64,000 nt of DNA. Source: Annona cherimola (lineage: Eukaryota; Streptophyta; Magnoliopsida; Magnoliales; Annonaceae). The DNA lies in assembly GCA_030490835.1 (NCBI GenBank), contig CM059972.1, positions 52,433,563 to 52,497,562 of the forward strand, written 5' to 3'. The position numbers and the translations under genes were made by a program. Positions 1 to 12,394 of the stretch are shown here, in pieces; the first letter of the stretch is position 1, and each line of letters opens with the position of its first letter. Under the pieces are notes generated by a model. That model worked only from the letters and a program-made list of their open reading frames with translations. It was not told the origin of the DNA and searched no databases.

Positions 1-80
1 TGGTTCGGGCAACCTCCCTACTCCACTCTTCCAAGCTCACACTCCTTGTGACTTGGGTTTCACTATTGTATTCCGCGAAT

Positions 81-230
81 ACAACTAGAGCCTCTTGCTC
101 TCTTCTAGATTCTAGCTCTAGGGGGCATCAACAACTAGAGCCTCTTGCTCTCTTCTAGATTCCAGCTCTAGGGGGCATCAACAACTAGAGCCTCTTGCTC
201 TCTTCTAGATTCCAGCTCTAGGGGGCATCA
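81..230. repeat. Three tandem copies of a 50-bp unit in the LTR
   Basis: Units 81-130, 131-180 and 181-230 each run from ACAACTAGAGCCTC to GGGGGCATCA and differ at one or two bases. Other LTRs of this family carry one copy (about 22700) or two copies (about 21170-21270 and 30020-30120), so copy number varies between insertions. Confidence 0.95.
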
Positions 231-579
231 AACACTTAGCACAAGTAGGTGATGAGTCACACTCCAATCACACACTACTTTGCTACCACTTGATCTTAGC
301 TACGCAAGCTAAATCAAGTTCAACACAAACAAGTAAACAATAAAAGTAAACTACACTTTACAGGTGTGTAGAAACGATTTAGCGCAGGGAAGAACTTGTA
401 GATGATGGCTTTGAAGTTTCTGAATGTAGCTCTTGCAACTTGAAACACAATTCTTCCTCCTTGAGTGATTTGATCTCTTTGAAGCTCTTATGGATATGAG
501 TTATGCTCACTTAATGATCCTCTTGTTACTCCCTCATTTAATGCGCCAACGTTCGAAAATAATCCGACCGTTGCGACCC

Positions 580-1246
580 AAGTCGCAGTCGGAGTCGACT
601 TCGGATGCGACTTCACCCAAGTCGCAGATGGAGTCGACTTCGGGTGCGACTTGGGTTCTCGACTTGACCCAAGTCGCAGGTGGAGTCGACTTCGGGTTCG
701 ACTTCACCTCGACAGTTGGCTTCATGAACTTGGAACTTTGAAACTCTTGTTTTGCTTAGTCTTTCTTCCTTCAGTCCTTTTGATTCTGGAATGGCTCCTC
801 AAACTTATAGATCTTGTGATCCTTGAAGAACTTGACTTTGATTCTTCCTGGATTAGCTTGAACCTTGTGAATCTTTGAAGGAATTGAGTCTTGCTTGGAA
901 TTTGAAACACTTGAGTTTATAATGAGCTTGTTTTCTGAAAAAATAGCTTCTGCCCGATCGAAGTCGATGTCGGAGTCGACTTCGGCTCCGACTTCACCTC
1001 AAGTCGCACGTGGAGTCGACTTGGGGTGCGACTTCGGCATTCTGCTGTTTCGAATTCAACTCTGGAAGGTTTTGCCCGACTGAAGTCGATGGTGAGGTCG
1101 ACTTCGTTTGCGACTTGGCTACCCAAGTCGCAGGTGGAGTCGACTTGGCCTGCGACTTCACCTTCCCTTCTTCCGTTTTCAACTCTGGACAGTTCTGCAT
1201 GTTTGAAGTCGATCTTGGAGTCGACTTGGGGATCGACTTGGCCTTC
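580..1246. repeat. 34-bp dyad minisatellite, eight diverged units
   Basis: Units of about 34 bp begin AAGTCG and end CGACTT, with the palindrome AGTCGACT in the centre. Clear units lie at 580-613, 619-652 and 671-704, then about five more between 960 and 1246. The left arm AAGTCGCA pairs with the right arm TGCGACTT. Some units have AAGTCGATC with GATCGACTT instead. The array creates long open frames on both strands that are not genes. Confidence 0.9.
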
Positions 1247-1365
1247 CTAACTTGATTTTCTTCAAACGTATATTCCTTAAACATTTCACAAACTTGTTAG
1301 TAGCTAAGACATACTCAAATTGATTTGTTAATCATCAAAATATGGATTTAGCTATATTTCCAACA

Positions 1366-4004
1366 GCTTCCTACCTTGATTTGCATTTAATGGATTTTGT
1401 ATTTTTGTGATTAACCAAATACAATGATAATTAGCTTAATCCATTCCATTCATATCATAGATTTCATAATTTTATTCGATCATTTCAAGTTTCATCTCAA
1501 ACCGAGTTTTCTAACTCAAGTTATGACCACTTGAATTTATCTTTTGGATTTGGGGATACAAATAATTAATTATCACCCTAATCCCATCATGATCCCCTTA
1601 ATCCAATCCATTCAAAAGATTGAGCCTACCGTCGTGATCTCACCTTTCAAATTTCATCGAAATTCGCCTTGTAGGCGTCAAGTTATGAATTTTCTATCGT
1701 TTTTCATCTTAATTCCATAATTACACTTTAATCTCCATAAATTAAACCATGGTAATTAACACTTCCATACATGTTTTGGGTATCCATTTGATCCGTTTTG
1801 ACGTGTCCAAACATATGTCCATAAAATCAGATTTAGGGCTAATATTTTCAAACCCTTTTGGACACTCAAAGTAACTTAAACATGGATTATTTTACCCTCC
1901 ATAACATCCATAAATCCTTTAGGCTTATTCATGTATCATTTTTAACATATAAACATAGAAATCGGGTCATATATGAAACCCTAACTTTCATTCTTTCTAA
2001 AATTCCTAACTTAAGCCCAAATCAACATATATAATTTATCTAATCATGAATCATCATGTAATAATAATAACATCTCAAAACAGCAACATCATATGAGGGT
2101 TTAAGAAAATTTCAGTTAGTTTAATCAACCCATTTTCAACCCTAATCACCATTTTCATCCTCTTGAACCCATGCTTTTATTCTTTTCATTCAATCCTTAA
2201 TCAATACCCTAATCAAGGGAATCATGAATCATACATTAAGGGTTCAATATGAATCAAATTCTTGACTCATAAGTTGAGATGAAAAATATAAAATTAAAAT
2301 ACTTAAATCATGGGGTATACTTACATGAATTGAGTCATACTTGAACTCCACTTTACTAGCTTGAATCCTTCTTATTTCTTCCCCTTTTTCCTTTTCTTTT
2401 TCTCCTTTTTTTCTTGCTTTACTTGCTGCTGGAATGTGGGGTCGTGCACTGCTGGAGTTAGGAGCTTTTCTCCTTAGAAATTTTTTTTTCTCTCTAACCC
2501 CTTTACCCCTTTGGATGTGCACTTATGTATAAGCTGCATTTTTCGGCTTTGTGGGCCCCGTTTGCCACATCATTTAGTATGTAATTAAATACATGTTTAT
2601 CCCCTTTAATGACATGGCAAAATATGGTCCAAGTAAATTTGATAATTATCCATTAAAAATCCATATCATTAATGGAAAAAATCTATCCACTCTTCAACAT
2701 CGAAATGCAGCAACTTTTGCCATTTTTTCCACACCTAATTTAACTTTAATTTATGGGTATTTAATCACCATAGCTAATAGACTACTTAGGGGTTCACTTA
2801 GCATATTAAAAAAATCATAAAAAATCAGATTTCAACCTTGGACATCCACATCATTCATGCTCCACTTGCTGTCCACTTGATTCAATGTCCATATGCAGCT
2901 GCCTTTTGCATTTTTTTCCACAAAAATGCAGCTTTATTTGATGGCCATTTAATTACCCTAGTAATTATCTTTCTTAGCTATCCATTTGGCATTTAAAAAA
3001 ATCACAAAAAAATCCAAAAGCTGCGTTGACCGTCCACATCTCTCCCTTGCTCCAAATCTGTCCACTTGATGATCACATGCATATGGCTTTGATTTGTCAT
3101 CTTTGGCCACGATTTTCAACCTCATTTAATTATGCATTTATTAACCTTGATTCCCTAGTTAACTTAGGTTTGGATTTTATAATTATAAAAAATAAAAAAT
3201 TCACTTTTTGGAGCTCATAGTCGTCCACTTTATGCTTCTCCCTTAAGCTAGTCATTAGCTCCTTAATTTCCACATTAATGCAGGGGATATTTTCATGGAT
3301 TTTATCATTTTAAGTAATTCATAAAATCAATGTGTAATTATCTCCTTTCGACACCTCATTTGTGCCATTAATTATTTAATTAATCACTTTAACTTTAACA
3401 TAAATGAGAGCTACTTTATGGTGCACAAAAGTCAAAGGTGCTCCACTTTTTTTATGCAACCATGATCCCATAATCTTTAGCTTAATCCAAGCCTCTCATT
3501 GCATAGATCTCATAATTTTAACCGTTCATTTCAAATTTCGTCTCAATCCGACTTTTCTAGCTCAAGTTATGATCATTTGAAGTCATCTTTGAATTTTGGA
3601 TGGTAATGATCAATTTCCACCCAAATCTCATCAATATTTTAATAATTCATCATTTCCATAAGGTTAAGCATGAAATTATGTGCTTCCCTTTCAATTTTCA
3701 TCTTATTCCGCCTTATAGGCGTCAAGTTGTGAATTTTCTAACATTTTCCAACTTAGCTCCATAATTAGTCTCTTAATTTCCATTAATCACATTATGGAAA
3801 TTAAATTAATATTCATGGCACACTAACACTTTTCAATCCTCATTAGGTCACTTTAATCACATTGACCCATATTGACTTATAATGATCGATTTAATCATCA
3901 TTCATAACCTTTGACCTAATTGCCATAAATCATCAATATTTCAAACAAATCTTTCATAATTCAATCAACACATACGTGAATCCTATGTAGGTCAGGGTTT
4001 CACA
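1366..4004 (-). mobile_element. Gypsy LTR, family B, left part missing
   Basis: The right end reads GGGTTTCACA (to 4004), the family-B end also seen at 17503, 36611 and 42381. In sense (minus) orientation the LTR would start TGTGAAACCC. Internal blocks near 1440-1700 and 3480-3740 (such as TTCATAATTTTA and CAAGTTATGA) recur at 36060-36310 and in the other B copies. The two similar blocks suggest an internal duplication or two merged LTRs. The usual plus-strand start, TGTGGCGCCCC, is absent because the copia LTR at 1-1365 interrupts it. ACATA (4005-4009) is the predicted right target duplication. No genes are seen inside. Confidence 0.7.
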
Positions 4005-4009
4005 ACATA

Positions 4010-5280
4010 TGAGTGCAATTTTGCTAGCCAGGACACCAGAAGCGAGCAGGCCAATGCATTCAATAACCAGTATGATACTCGCACTAATGGTAATCCTTAC
4101 TCAAATATTTACAACCCTGGATGGATGAACCAACCTAATTTCTCTTGGGCAAACCAGTCAAATGCCCAAAACTATGCTCAAAACAATAAGTCATCTGGTT
4201 TCCTACGAAGACCCCTGAACCCTCCCTCTACCAAACTCAACCCGCACTACCTGCACCACCTCAAGCACCATCCTCTGATCCTTTGATTGACAAACTACTT
4301 GAAGAAACGAGCTAAATGAAAACCCATATTAAATTGCTTGAAAACCAAATTGCCCAAGATGCCACTATCTCATCCCATAGAGACCCGGGTAAACTCCCTA
4401 GCCAACCTGAAGTAAACCCTAGGAAACAAGTGCAGACAGTCACTTTGCGGAGTGTAAAGCAACTCGACCCACCTCAAATTGACACTAAAAAGGAGGCCGA
4501 GCAGGAACAGAAGTAAGAAGATGAGCCACAACCCGAACCAGTGGCGAAGAAGCTGTACGTCCCACCACCTCCTTACAAGCCTCTTCTTCCCTTCCATCAA
4601 AGGCGAAGACAGGCAAAACTTCCACAACAGTTCGAGAAATTTATTTCAACACTCAAGAACCTATCAATCAGCGTGTCATTTCTCGACATGATATCTCATA
4701 TGCCAACTTATGCAAAATTTCTAAAGGAGATGCTATCCAACAAAAGAAAGCTCGAGGAGTATGGAACCATTGCACTTACTGAGGAGTGCAGCGCCATCTT
4801 GCAAAACAAGCTACCTTAAAAGCTAAAGGATCCTAGAAGCTTCCCTATTCCTTGTGCTCTTGGGAATGTCCAAATTAGCAAGGCGTCATGTGATCTCGGA
4901 GCTAGTGTAAGTCTAATCCCTCTCTCCATTTATAAAAAGCTAAACATCGGCAATCCAAAACCAACTTCTATGTCTCTCCAACTAGCTGATCGATCAATCA
5001 AATTCCCGGTTGGCATTCTTGAAGACGTTCCCTTGAAAGTCGGCAATCCCAGTCGACTTTGTAGTCCTCGAAATGGAGGAGGACCGACAAATTCCAATCA
5101 TTCTTGGATGACCTTTCTTAGCCACTGCTGGAGCTATCATAGACGTCAAGAATGGTCAACATTCTCTGGCAGTTGGAGATGAAAAAATAGAATTCAACCT
5201 CTTCTCAACAATGAAAAACCCCTCTCTCGATAACTCTTGTTTACGGGTTGACGTGGTCAATGATTCAACAGACAAAGGAA
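4010..5280 (+). pseudogene. Athila-type Ty3/gypsy gag-protease remnant
   Basis: The translation shows the Athila gag signature NPYSNIYNPGW followed by QPNFSW near 4100-4150, the 'VTLRS.KQL' box near 4440, a VPPPPYKPLLPF stretch near 4560, and an aspartic protease with CDLGASVSLIPLS near 4890 and the flap-to-C-terminal 'PIILG' box near 5095. In-frame stops lie near 4313, 4514 and 4816, and there is a frameshift near 5045, so it is dead. The family normally encodes gag, protease, RT, RNase H and integrase. Here the sequence goes from protease to the 3' noncoding region with no RT or integrase, so it is an internal-deletion derivative. The family-B LTR ending at 4004 appears inserted in its gag. 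Confidence 0.8.
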
Positions 5281-7323
5281 TTTCAAGTAACCTAACTTAG
5301 ATGTACACAAGTAAAGGAGAAGTTGCAGAAGACTTGAATCAACAAGTTGCTAAATCTATGGCAACATCTGAAAGCAGGAGATCAAAATAACAAAAATCTG
5401 ATGAACGAAAGAGAAAAGGTGACAAATTGGTAACTATTCATTCTCCTTCTTATCGTTCTTTTAAAACTAATTGCAGAGGTTCATTGATAGGAAAAGTTCT
5501 CAAGCAAATATGGAGGCCAATTCAAAGAACGACGAATGCGAGAAAATCTGAAGGCAAGAGAAAGAATCACAGAAATGTGAAAGTTGGAGTTGGTTAACAT
5601 CAGATGATCAAACTATAGTCGGGCTGACAACTTTAAACCAAGCACTTTCGGGAGGCAACCCGAACATTTCCTTTTTCTTTCAGGGGAGTCTTAGTTTTAG
5701 TTTTTCTTTTAGTTTCTTTTCTTTTCTTTTCTTTTAGAATTTTGATACTTTTTAATTTTGAGCTTTATTGGTTATCTTCAGAGCCTACTTGGAAGGAAGC
5801 ACCATGGGATGAAATTTCAGTTCAACTCGCCAAAACAGAGAAGTTAACATCACACATTTTTTATGATTACTCCCTTTATTTTGATGACATGATTTACATT
5901 GAGGACAATGTCAATTTCCCCGTTAATGCGTTGCATTAATTTTCTCTGAATATTTCTTTCACTACCCTTATGATTATATTTTTGTCATGATTATAATTTT
6001 TGTCACATTTTGAAATTTTTTTGGAAAATTTCAAGTAATTCTTGCATAAATTATGATATTAGATTGATTGAGACCCCATTTTGAACTCTTGTATGTCTTA
6101 TAAGCAAACCATACTTAGAATTTCAAAATCTTTGAGTTAGGAAAAGAGTTGAACCTTAACGAGATGTTAGATTTATTTTTTGAACATGTACTTGCTGAAA
6201 ATACTCGGATTTTTGTCCTGAATCACTTGATGAAACTGATATACCTAGGAACCAATTCTGTTTTTCTTTCAAAATCAGAGTAATCCTCTCTAATTTATCA
6301 AAGGTTTTTCTAATACACACAATTGTCATTTGAGAAGGTAGTTTTTCCCATACACATGAAAAATTTTATTCTGGTTGAAGAAATTTCCAAAGCCAAAACT
6401 CCATTTAACCAATTCTTGGACATGATTAAGGCATTTTTTCATGATGAGCCTATCATTGAAAGTATAATAGTTGTTGACCCCCATTGAGCCTGGACTTAAA
6501 ATTTTTTCTAAACCAAAATTCCCACTTAGTTGAACCAACTTTGAAATTAAATTCTGAGCTAAAAAGTGAAATGGGAATAAGGTTCGATCTCCTGACTGTG
6601 CAACAATGAAAATGACTTCCTAAATACCCTGAAAAATGGTGAGGAAAATTATTGCTGGACTTGGTTAAAAATAAAAAGAGAAAAAAGAAAAAAAACAACA
6701 ACTACTAAACCAAGGGTAAGAACAGGCTTGAAAGAGAATGAAAGCACTAAGTGTGGGGGGGGGGGGGGGGGTAGCATTATTTCTAGTTGTAAAATTAGGC
6801 TCAAGTCATGTGGAGACGGTTCAATTTTTGAAATTTTATTTCTTGTGCTAAACCTAACCGTTGTCCTACTAAGTCCTTATGATCCTATGAATTGGCTAAT
6901 TGAGTTGGTAGGAGAAATTTAAATGCAAAAATTTGATGAGATGTATATAAGGTAATTTAACTGATATTTTCTACATTACTACCACTACTTGAATTACTGA
7001 ATGTGTGTATGGAATAGCTAGGTAAATGGGGAAGATATCTGATAATTAAGAGTTTATTGCGGGAGTTTTTGAACTCTTAATAATTGAAAGCACGGTCGAT
7101 GACAGGGTGTACAGTATTAGTCATGTGAGAAGGGATTGTTGACTGAGATTTTCAAAGAGTGTCATGTTTTAAAATTTTTAGTTTAATACTCTCACTAGTT
7201 TTGATGATAAGCTAAACATTTGTTTTCATTTTTTTCTGCTCAGAGTTTTGAAATTTTGCAACATGTTCTTGAATTCCTTTATATTTGCTTAAGGACAAGC
7301 GAAAGTTCAAGTGTGGGGGTATT
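5281..7323 (+). other. Athila 3' noncoding region with polypurine tract
   Basis: No coding sequence is recognised. 'GGGAGGCAACCCGA' near 5650 resembles the spacer between pol and 3' LTR in Athila-type elements. A run of 17 G lies at 6755-6771 inside AAGTGTG..., which looks like an expanded second polypurine tract. The proper tract, 'TTCAAGTGTGGGGG' (about 7307-7320), ends four bases before LTR E. Confidence 0.6.
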
Positions 7324-9675
7324 TGATAATTGAAACTTAATAATATATTTTGTGGGCATTTTATACTAATTTGGTGGGTAATTAATTGAGTTTAATGTAA
7401 AATTTGCTCTAAAATATGGTTTTGCAACATTTGGGTATTAAATATTAATTTCAAGTTATTTAAATAATTTTTGTAAGCTTTTGGCTAGAAATTATTTTTT
7501 AATTGTTGTCGTGAAATTAAACGGGCATGAAATAATTTTTATAGTGATAACTCACTAATGATTTTGATGAATTAATGACTTAAATATTTTTTATGTAGAT
7601 TAGCGGGGCCCACCAGAATATGCCAATCTGAACCGTGAAAGCAACCAAAAATACCACCGCCCAAACATCTGATCATCAACGGCCAGCAAATCAGCACCGC
7701 CCATTCTTCAAAAGGATCGTATCAGCAACCATCTAATAGTCCAAGCACGATCAGATCATATTCAACGGCCTGATTTTGCAGCCATCCAAAAACCAAATCC
7801 AATCCACATAAATCTAGCTGTCCATTTCCGTGATCAGCAGCAAAATTGCACGACCCAAAAAAATCAGCAGCTGTCCATTTCCAGCAGATCAATCTGGACC
7901 GCCCAAACCAAGATGAGCAGTTGTCCACCATCAGATCACGTCCAAATGTTGTCCAGAAAATTAGGCTACCCAGATTTATCAATCGTAGCCATTTGTTTGT
8001 GATCTAAAGAATTCAAGTGGGCCGCACCAAATCAGTCTAACTGCCTAGGAAATAATCCTAACCGTCCATCAACCAAGCAGCCATCCAGATTTTTCCACCG
8101 TCCATCAAACCAGCAGATCAGCCATCCATTCCATAATAAATATCCAACCGTCCAAGTGTTGTCTAGAAAATCCAAGCATTATTCTCCACCGTCCATTGAT
8201 GTGGGCCCCATCAGAAAATCAACGGCCAGAGATCTATGCTGCCCATCAGAGCACCATCCATTTATTTATTCCAACATCCAGCAAATATCAGAACCGCCCT
8301 TAGTAATTAGACTGCCCATTAATTCATGTTGTGGACCCCACAAAATATCAACCATGCAATATCCACAAGATCAGGCCGTCCAATATTCAAGCTATGATCC
8401 AGGCCGTTCCAACAAAATTGTACCGACCAGCATCTTATCTCCAAGCATCCAAGCCGTTCAATTTCTCATCAATCAAAAATTCTAGCCGACTAGATCAATG
8501 GCAGAAAATTAATCCAAGCTGCCACCGCCTTCAGCGTTGATCAAGATCAGCCGTTATAAATCCAGCAGCTCAAAATTCAGCATTAAACCATGCAAAATTC
8601 CAGCTGATCACAACCGTCCAGCAGCATGCCAGCAACGTCCAAATTTGCTATCACTGATTACGCAGGTAGATTCAATGCAATTGGGATTGCGTTAAATAAA
8701 GATGGGGCCCACCTATTGCATAATTTTGGGACAGCTATAAAAAGGGACGGGCAACAGGTTTTGGGGAGAAAAAATTTGACAGAAAATTTCACAGAAAATT
8801 CCAATGGGCAGAATTTAGAGAGAGAGTAAAGAGGTGGAGAGCACGGGCAAAAGGTGGACCGGCGAGTTGCGTGGAGCGGCCGACACACTATCGGGGCTTC
8901 AAACCAATAAGCTTTTCTATCTTTTCCTTTTTTAATTTTAATTGTCTTGTTTAAGATGAATTTTAATTTTATTTTTATTTTGGACTTAAACATGCTTGGC
9001 TAAACCCTAAATCTAGGGTTTAGGATGTAGCATGTGTACAATGTAGCGTGGTGTGAGTTTTTAACTTATTTATGGTGGACATTGTTGTTAATTTAATATC
9101 TTGTGATTTTAATACTTGCTTTGTACATTGGCCCGTACTTTAGCATAATTCCATATATTAGGCGATGGAACCGAGAGGTAGAAACCTAATATACGATAAT
9201 CGAGATATTAAACCTAAAAATCTAAGACTATGAGAATAGGCATGATGACCTTGAGGAATTTCATGAACAAAGCAGAGAACTTAATGGATTCTAATTAACT
9301 TAATCCCATGAGAATAGGTGGTTAGGAAAATTAGGGTACGCCTTGTAGGTTTCGAGAGAAGGTGCAAGGATAAATTAGGGTTTGTTCTCGTTTAACAAAG
9401 AATATTCAGATTAAATCATTATACCACTACCCGTTGCAAAAGACGCATGTGAAATCCTAGACCCTAGGTACTCGCACTCTCGTTTTCTCTACTCGTTATA
9501 ATTTTTAATTTTCTCTTCCTATTTTTCTATTTCTTTTCCATTTTATTTACTATATTCTCCTCATATCCGATACGAAAGCGTTTAAAAGAAAAGTTTATAG
9601 TCCTGAATTTCCTGTGGATCGATAATTTATATACTACAATCTACGACCCGCGCACTTGCAGTGAGATTGCGATCA
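7324..9675 (+). mobile_element. Athila-type LTR (family E)
   Basis: The LTR starts TGATAATTG right after the polypurine tract. The best end is GATCA near 9675, after the 'CCCGCGCACTTGCA' block typical of the U5 end in this gypsy group. To its right the sequence changes to a minus-strand copia gag relic. A TATA box sits at 8736. The end is inferred and could shift by about 16 bp. The U3 part (7600-8640) is rich in CCGTCCA/CCGCCCA motifs. Confidence 0.6.
8736..8743 (+). promoter_or_regulatory. TATA box of LTR E
   Basis: CTATAAAAAGGG at 8735-8746 is placed as expected for the U3/R boundary of the plus-strand LTR, with GC-richer sequence starting just downstream. Confidence 0.5.
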
Positions 9676-9977
9676 CTTGGTACCTAAATCAATTTGGCTC
9701 CTCTATTATGTAATTTCTTAACTCTACATTGGAAAACTTTGTGACCAAATTTATTGCAGAAATTACATACCCTATGTATTCTTTGGGTAGCGATTCAAGT
9801 GCTTATGGGTTGCCAAGTTAGTCTTATTACCCACGTGGTTCTTAGCATTCTAACTTGGCTTCTTGATGCAGCGAATTTGTCTTGAGATTTTACTCATTTA
9901 GGAGCATTTATTTCACTGCACTCTCCTTGCTCAAATGCGAAGCATCCTAGTCCTCTTTTGCTAGCTTTAATTGTCAT
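9676..9977 (-). pseudogene. Copia gag relic with second zinc knuckle
   Basis: On the minus strand the sequence reads KRGLG near 9950, then the knuckle CNFCNKFGHKVFQC near 9750, then GAKLI near 9695. The same order occurs in the full copia element (KRGLG near 28210, CNFCNKMGHKVYKC near 28000, GAKLV near 27960). The frame carries stops and the relic is cut off on both sides, by LTR E on the left and by the degenerate LTR at 9978 on the right. It is a small piece of an old Sirevirus-like gag. Confidence 0.65.
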
Positions 9978-11587
9978 TGTTGATCCTAAGTTTATGGCAA
10001 AACTCAAAAGGAAAGGGGTGAATTTGGTTCTTTAAAATTTCTTTAGTGTTTTAAAGCTTTAACATCTTGTGAGTTTAGTCCCCTTAAATGAAAATGTGGA
10101 GAGTAAATAGATCAAGTAAATTACACATAGTACATACAAGTAATTATAGTGATTTGGGACAACTGTCCTTACTCCACTCTTTTAAGAACACATACCCTTG
10201 TATCTGGAGTTCCACTATTTCAATAATAATACAACTAGAGCTCTTGCTCTATTTTAGATTATAGTTCTAAGGGGCCTTTTCAACTATAACACAAGTAGAT
10301 AGTGAGTACCACTCTAACCATACACCACTTACCTTTACCGAACCTTAGTTTCCAACACTAAGCCAAGTAGCAATACAAAAAAATGACTCAAAAAATGAAA
10401 TCTACACTTTACAAATTGTGTAGAGAAAATTTAACACAAGAGAGAACTCTTGAATGCTTGAGATGGGTGAAAAGTCACAACTCTTGTAGTGAAAGTGAAA
10501 GTTCCTCTTTGTAGAGCACTTAATGTCTTGTGAGAAGGAAGATGGAAGCTTATTAAATGATCTAGCTAACCCACTTAACTCCTTTAGCATGTCTTAAATA
10601 GATGTGGAGTTATTTTAAATGTTGGGGGGGAGGGGGTAGGTGGAGCGCATTAAATGAGCCAACATTCAAAATTTTTTTATCGTTATAGTGTAATTCGCAA
10701 CTGGAATTGACTTTGGGTGTGGCTTCACTCAAGCTGCAAACTGGAGTCCACTTCGGGTGGGACTTCGGTAGTCCATTTTCTTTCTATTAAGTTTTCCTTT
10801 TGAATCTCGTGCTCTTCAAGTTCCTTCCTATGTCGACTTGGTCATTGACTTTACCCAAGTGGCAAGTGGAGTTGATTTTATGTGCGACTTCGCATGCTTC
10901 CATCTAGTTGATAAACATATGTAACCTCTAAAGTCGACTTGACCTTAGAGCTTGACCCAAGTGGCAAGCGAAGTCAACTTAGGTGTGCGACTTCATTGGC
11001 CATTTAAATCTTTGAATTTCATAAATATATTACTTTGGCATTGATACTTCAAGTTTTCTATTAACTCAATTTGGCCTTCGATTATGTCCAAGTCGCAAGT
11101 GGAGTCGACCTAGGTATGCAACTTTATTTCTAGAACTTATTGAAGAAATCAACTTGGAAGGCTTCAGAAACTCAAATTGAAGTTCGAAGTCGACTTCGCT
11201 CAAATCATAGGTGGATTTTACTTGGGGTGTAACTTCACTTGTTCCAAAATTAGTCAGCGAAAACATGCAACCTTTGGAGTCATCTTTGCTATTAACTTCA
11301 CCCAAGTTGCAATCTGAGTTAACTTGGGTTTGCGACTTGACCTATCTACACAAACCTTGAACTCTTTCATCCTAAGTTGCTTCCTAAGATTGACTTCATT
11401 ATAAACTTGACCCAAGTCGATTGCTTGAGTCAACTTGGTTATGCAACTTGGTCTGTTTTGATTTAGTACTTCAAAAATCTAACTTGAAACTAATTCACCA
11501 AACATGTTAGTACCCTTAAATACTCAAATTTAGATTGTTAATCATCAAAATATAGATTTCTCTTGATTTACTAATTAAGTTATGATA
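9978..11587 (-). mobile_element. Degenerate family-A copia LTR
   Basis: It starts TGTTGATCC at 9978, close to TGTTGGTCC of family A. It keeps the block order of that LTR: 'AGGGGTGAATTTGG', 'CTTACTCCACTCTT', the CTAGAGCTC...AGGGGCC block, then a decayed AAGTCGCA minisatellite (10690-11460) and 'GATTGTTAATCATCAAAATA'. It is far more diverged than the copies at 20915 and 29766, so it is much older. The right end near 11587 is inferred from the polypurine-like tract that follows. Confidence 0.7.
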
Positions 11588-12394
11588 ATCTTTCCTTTTT
11601 ACGATTGACAAAACAAAGTTTGAGATCAACCTTTCTTATTTTTATTAAACAATTTCCAACTTAACATAGAATGCAATTTGACAATTCGTTTAATAGTTTT
11701 ATACATCTATATGATATTTCAAACATTGTTTCATTCCAAATTAACTTAGAATATAGATAATTCATTTGATAATTTTGTATACATCCATATCATATTTCAA
11801 GAATTGTTTCAAATAAACCAAAAATCATATGAGCAAAACTCATAGCTAGCAATGCATATCCTTTTGTTTTTCTTCAATTTGGATTACTAGTTCCACAGAA
11901 CTGCAACAAAATATCAAAAATGACCTGAATTATAAACTACCCAACCCATATACAACTCTCCCTCTCTCCCCCCTTTTTTGTCAAACATCAAAAATGAAAC
12001 AAAGGGAGTTTGAAAGCCATTTGGGATTCTGAAACAGGAAAGATGGGATGGGATATGATTCTTAATCTTGGGGCATTGATGGAATGAAAGGGGCTAGATA
12101 ATATTGTGAGGCAAAGCCATATGGAGGGAAAATAAGATTGGATTTTTCTTGGACTGTAAACTCTGTAATGATGGATTCTCCCAATAGCAATAAAAATCTA
12201 GGAATCTAGGAATGAGATGACTCCGCCTACTTCCTGAGACAAGATGACATTTTATTCTGGTAATTCGCTTTCAAGGAAGGCCTGTTTGCCATGCATCTAG
12301 GTCACAGAGAAGTGTAGAGTGCCAAGTTCTTGTGTAATCCTAAACTCTAGAACTTGGAATGGTGTACAGATTTCTAAAATGTCAAAGTGTGAGG
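11588..12394 (-). other. Decayed polypurine tracts and 3' noncoding region
   Basis: Read on the minus strand, 11588-11600 is an AAAAAGGAAAGAT-like tract directly against the LTR. A second tract (CTCTCCCCCCTTTTTTGTCAA on plus) lies near 11965-11985. Repeated polypurine tracts upstream of the LTR are also seen in the full element at 24436-24750. No coding sequence is seen. Confidence 0.5.

Larger units (their letters stand above)
1..1365 (-). mobile_element. Sirevirus-like copia LTR (family A), cut by window edge
   Basis: The sequence matches the LTRs of the full copia element at 20915-31474: the same 'GGTTCGGGCAACCTCCCTAC' block, the AAGTCGCA/TGCGACTT minisatellite, and the same end, TTTCCAACA at 1365. 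The family starts TGTTGG and ends CCAACA, and its sense strand is minus here. No polypurine tract follows 1365, so this is either a solo LTR or the 5' LTR of an element lying left of the window. It appears inserted into the family-B LTR that continues at 1366. If so, GCTTC (1366-1370) should be one copy of the target duplication. Confidence 0.85.

Noticed and set aside
9978..11587. Degenerate LTR as a simple solo insertion with target duplication
   Set aside because: The right side continues with a polypurine-like tract and element 3' sequence, and no matching 5-bp repeats were found, so it looks like the 3' LTR of a decayed element.
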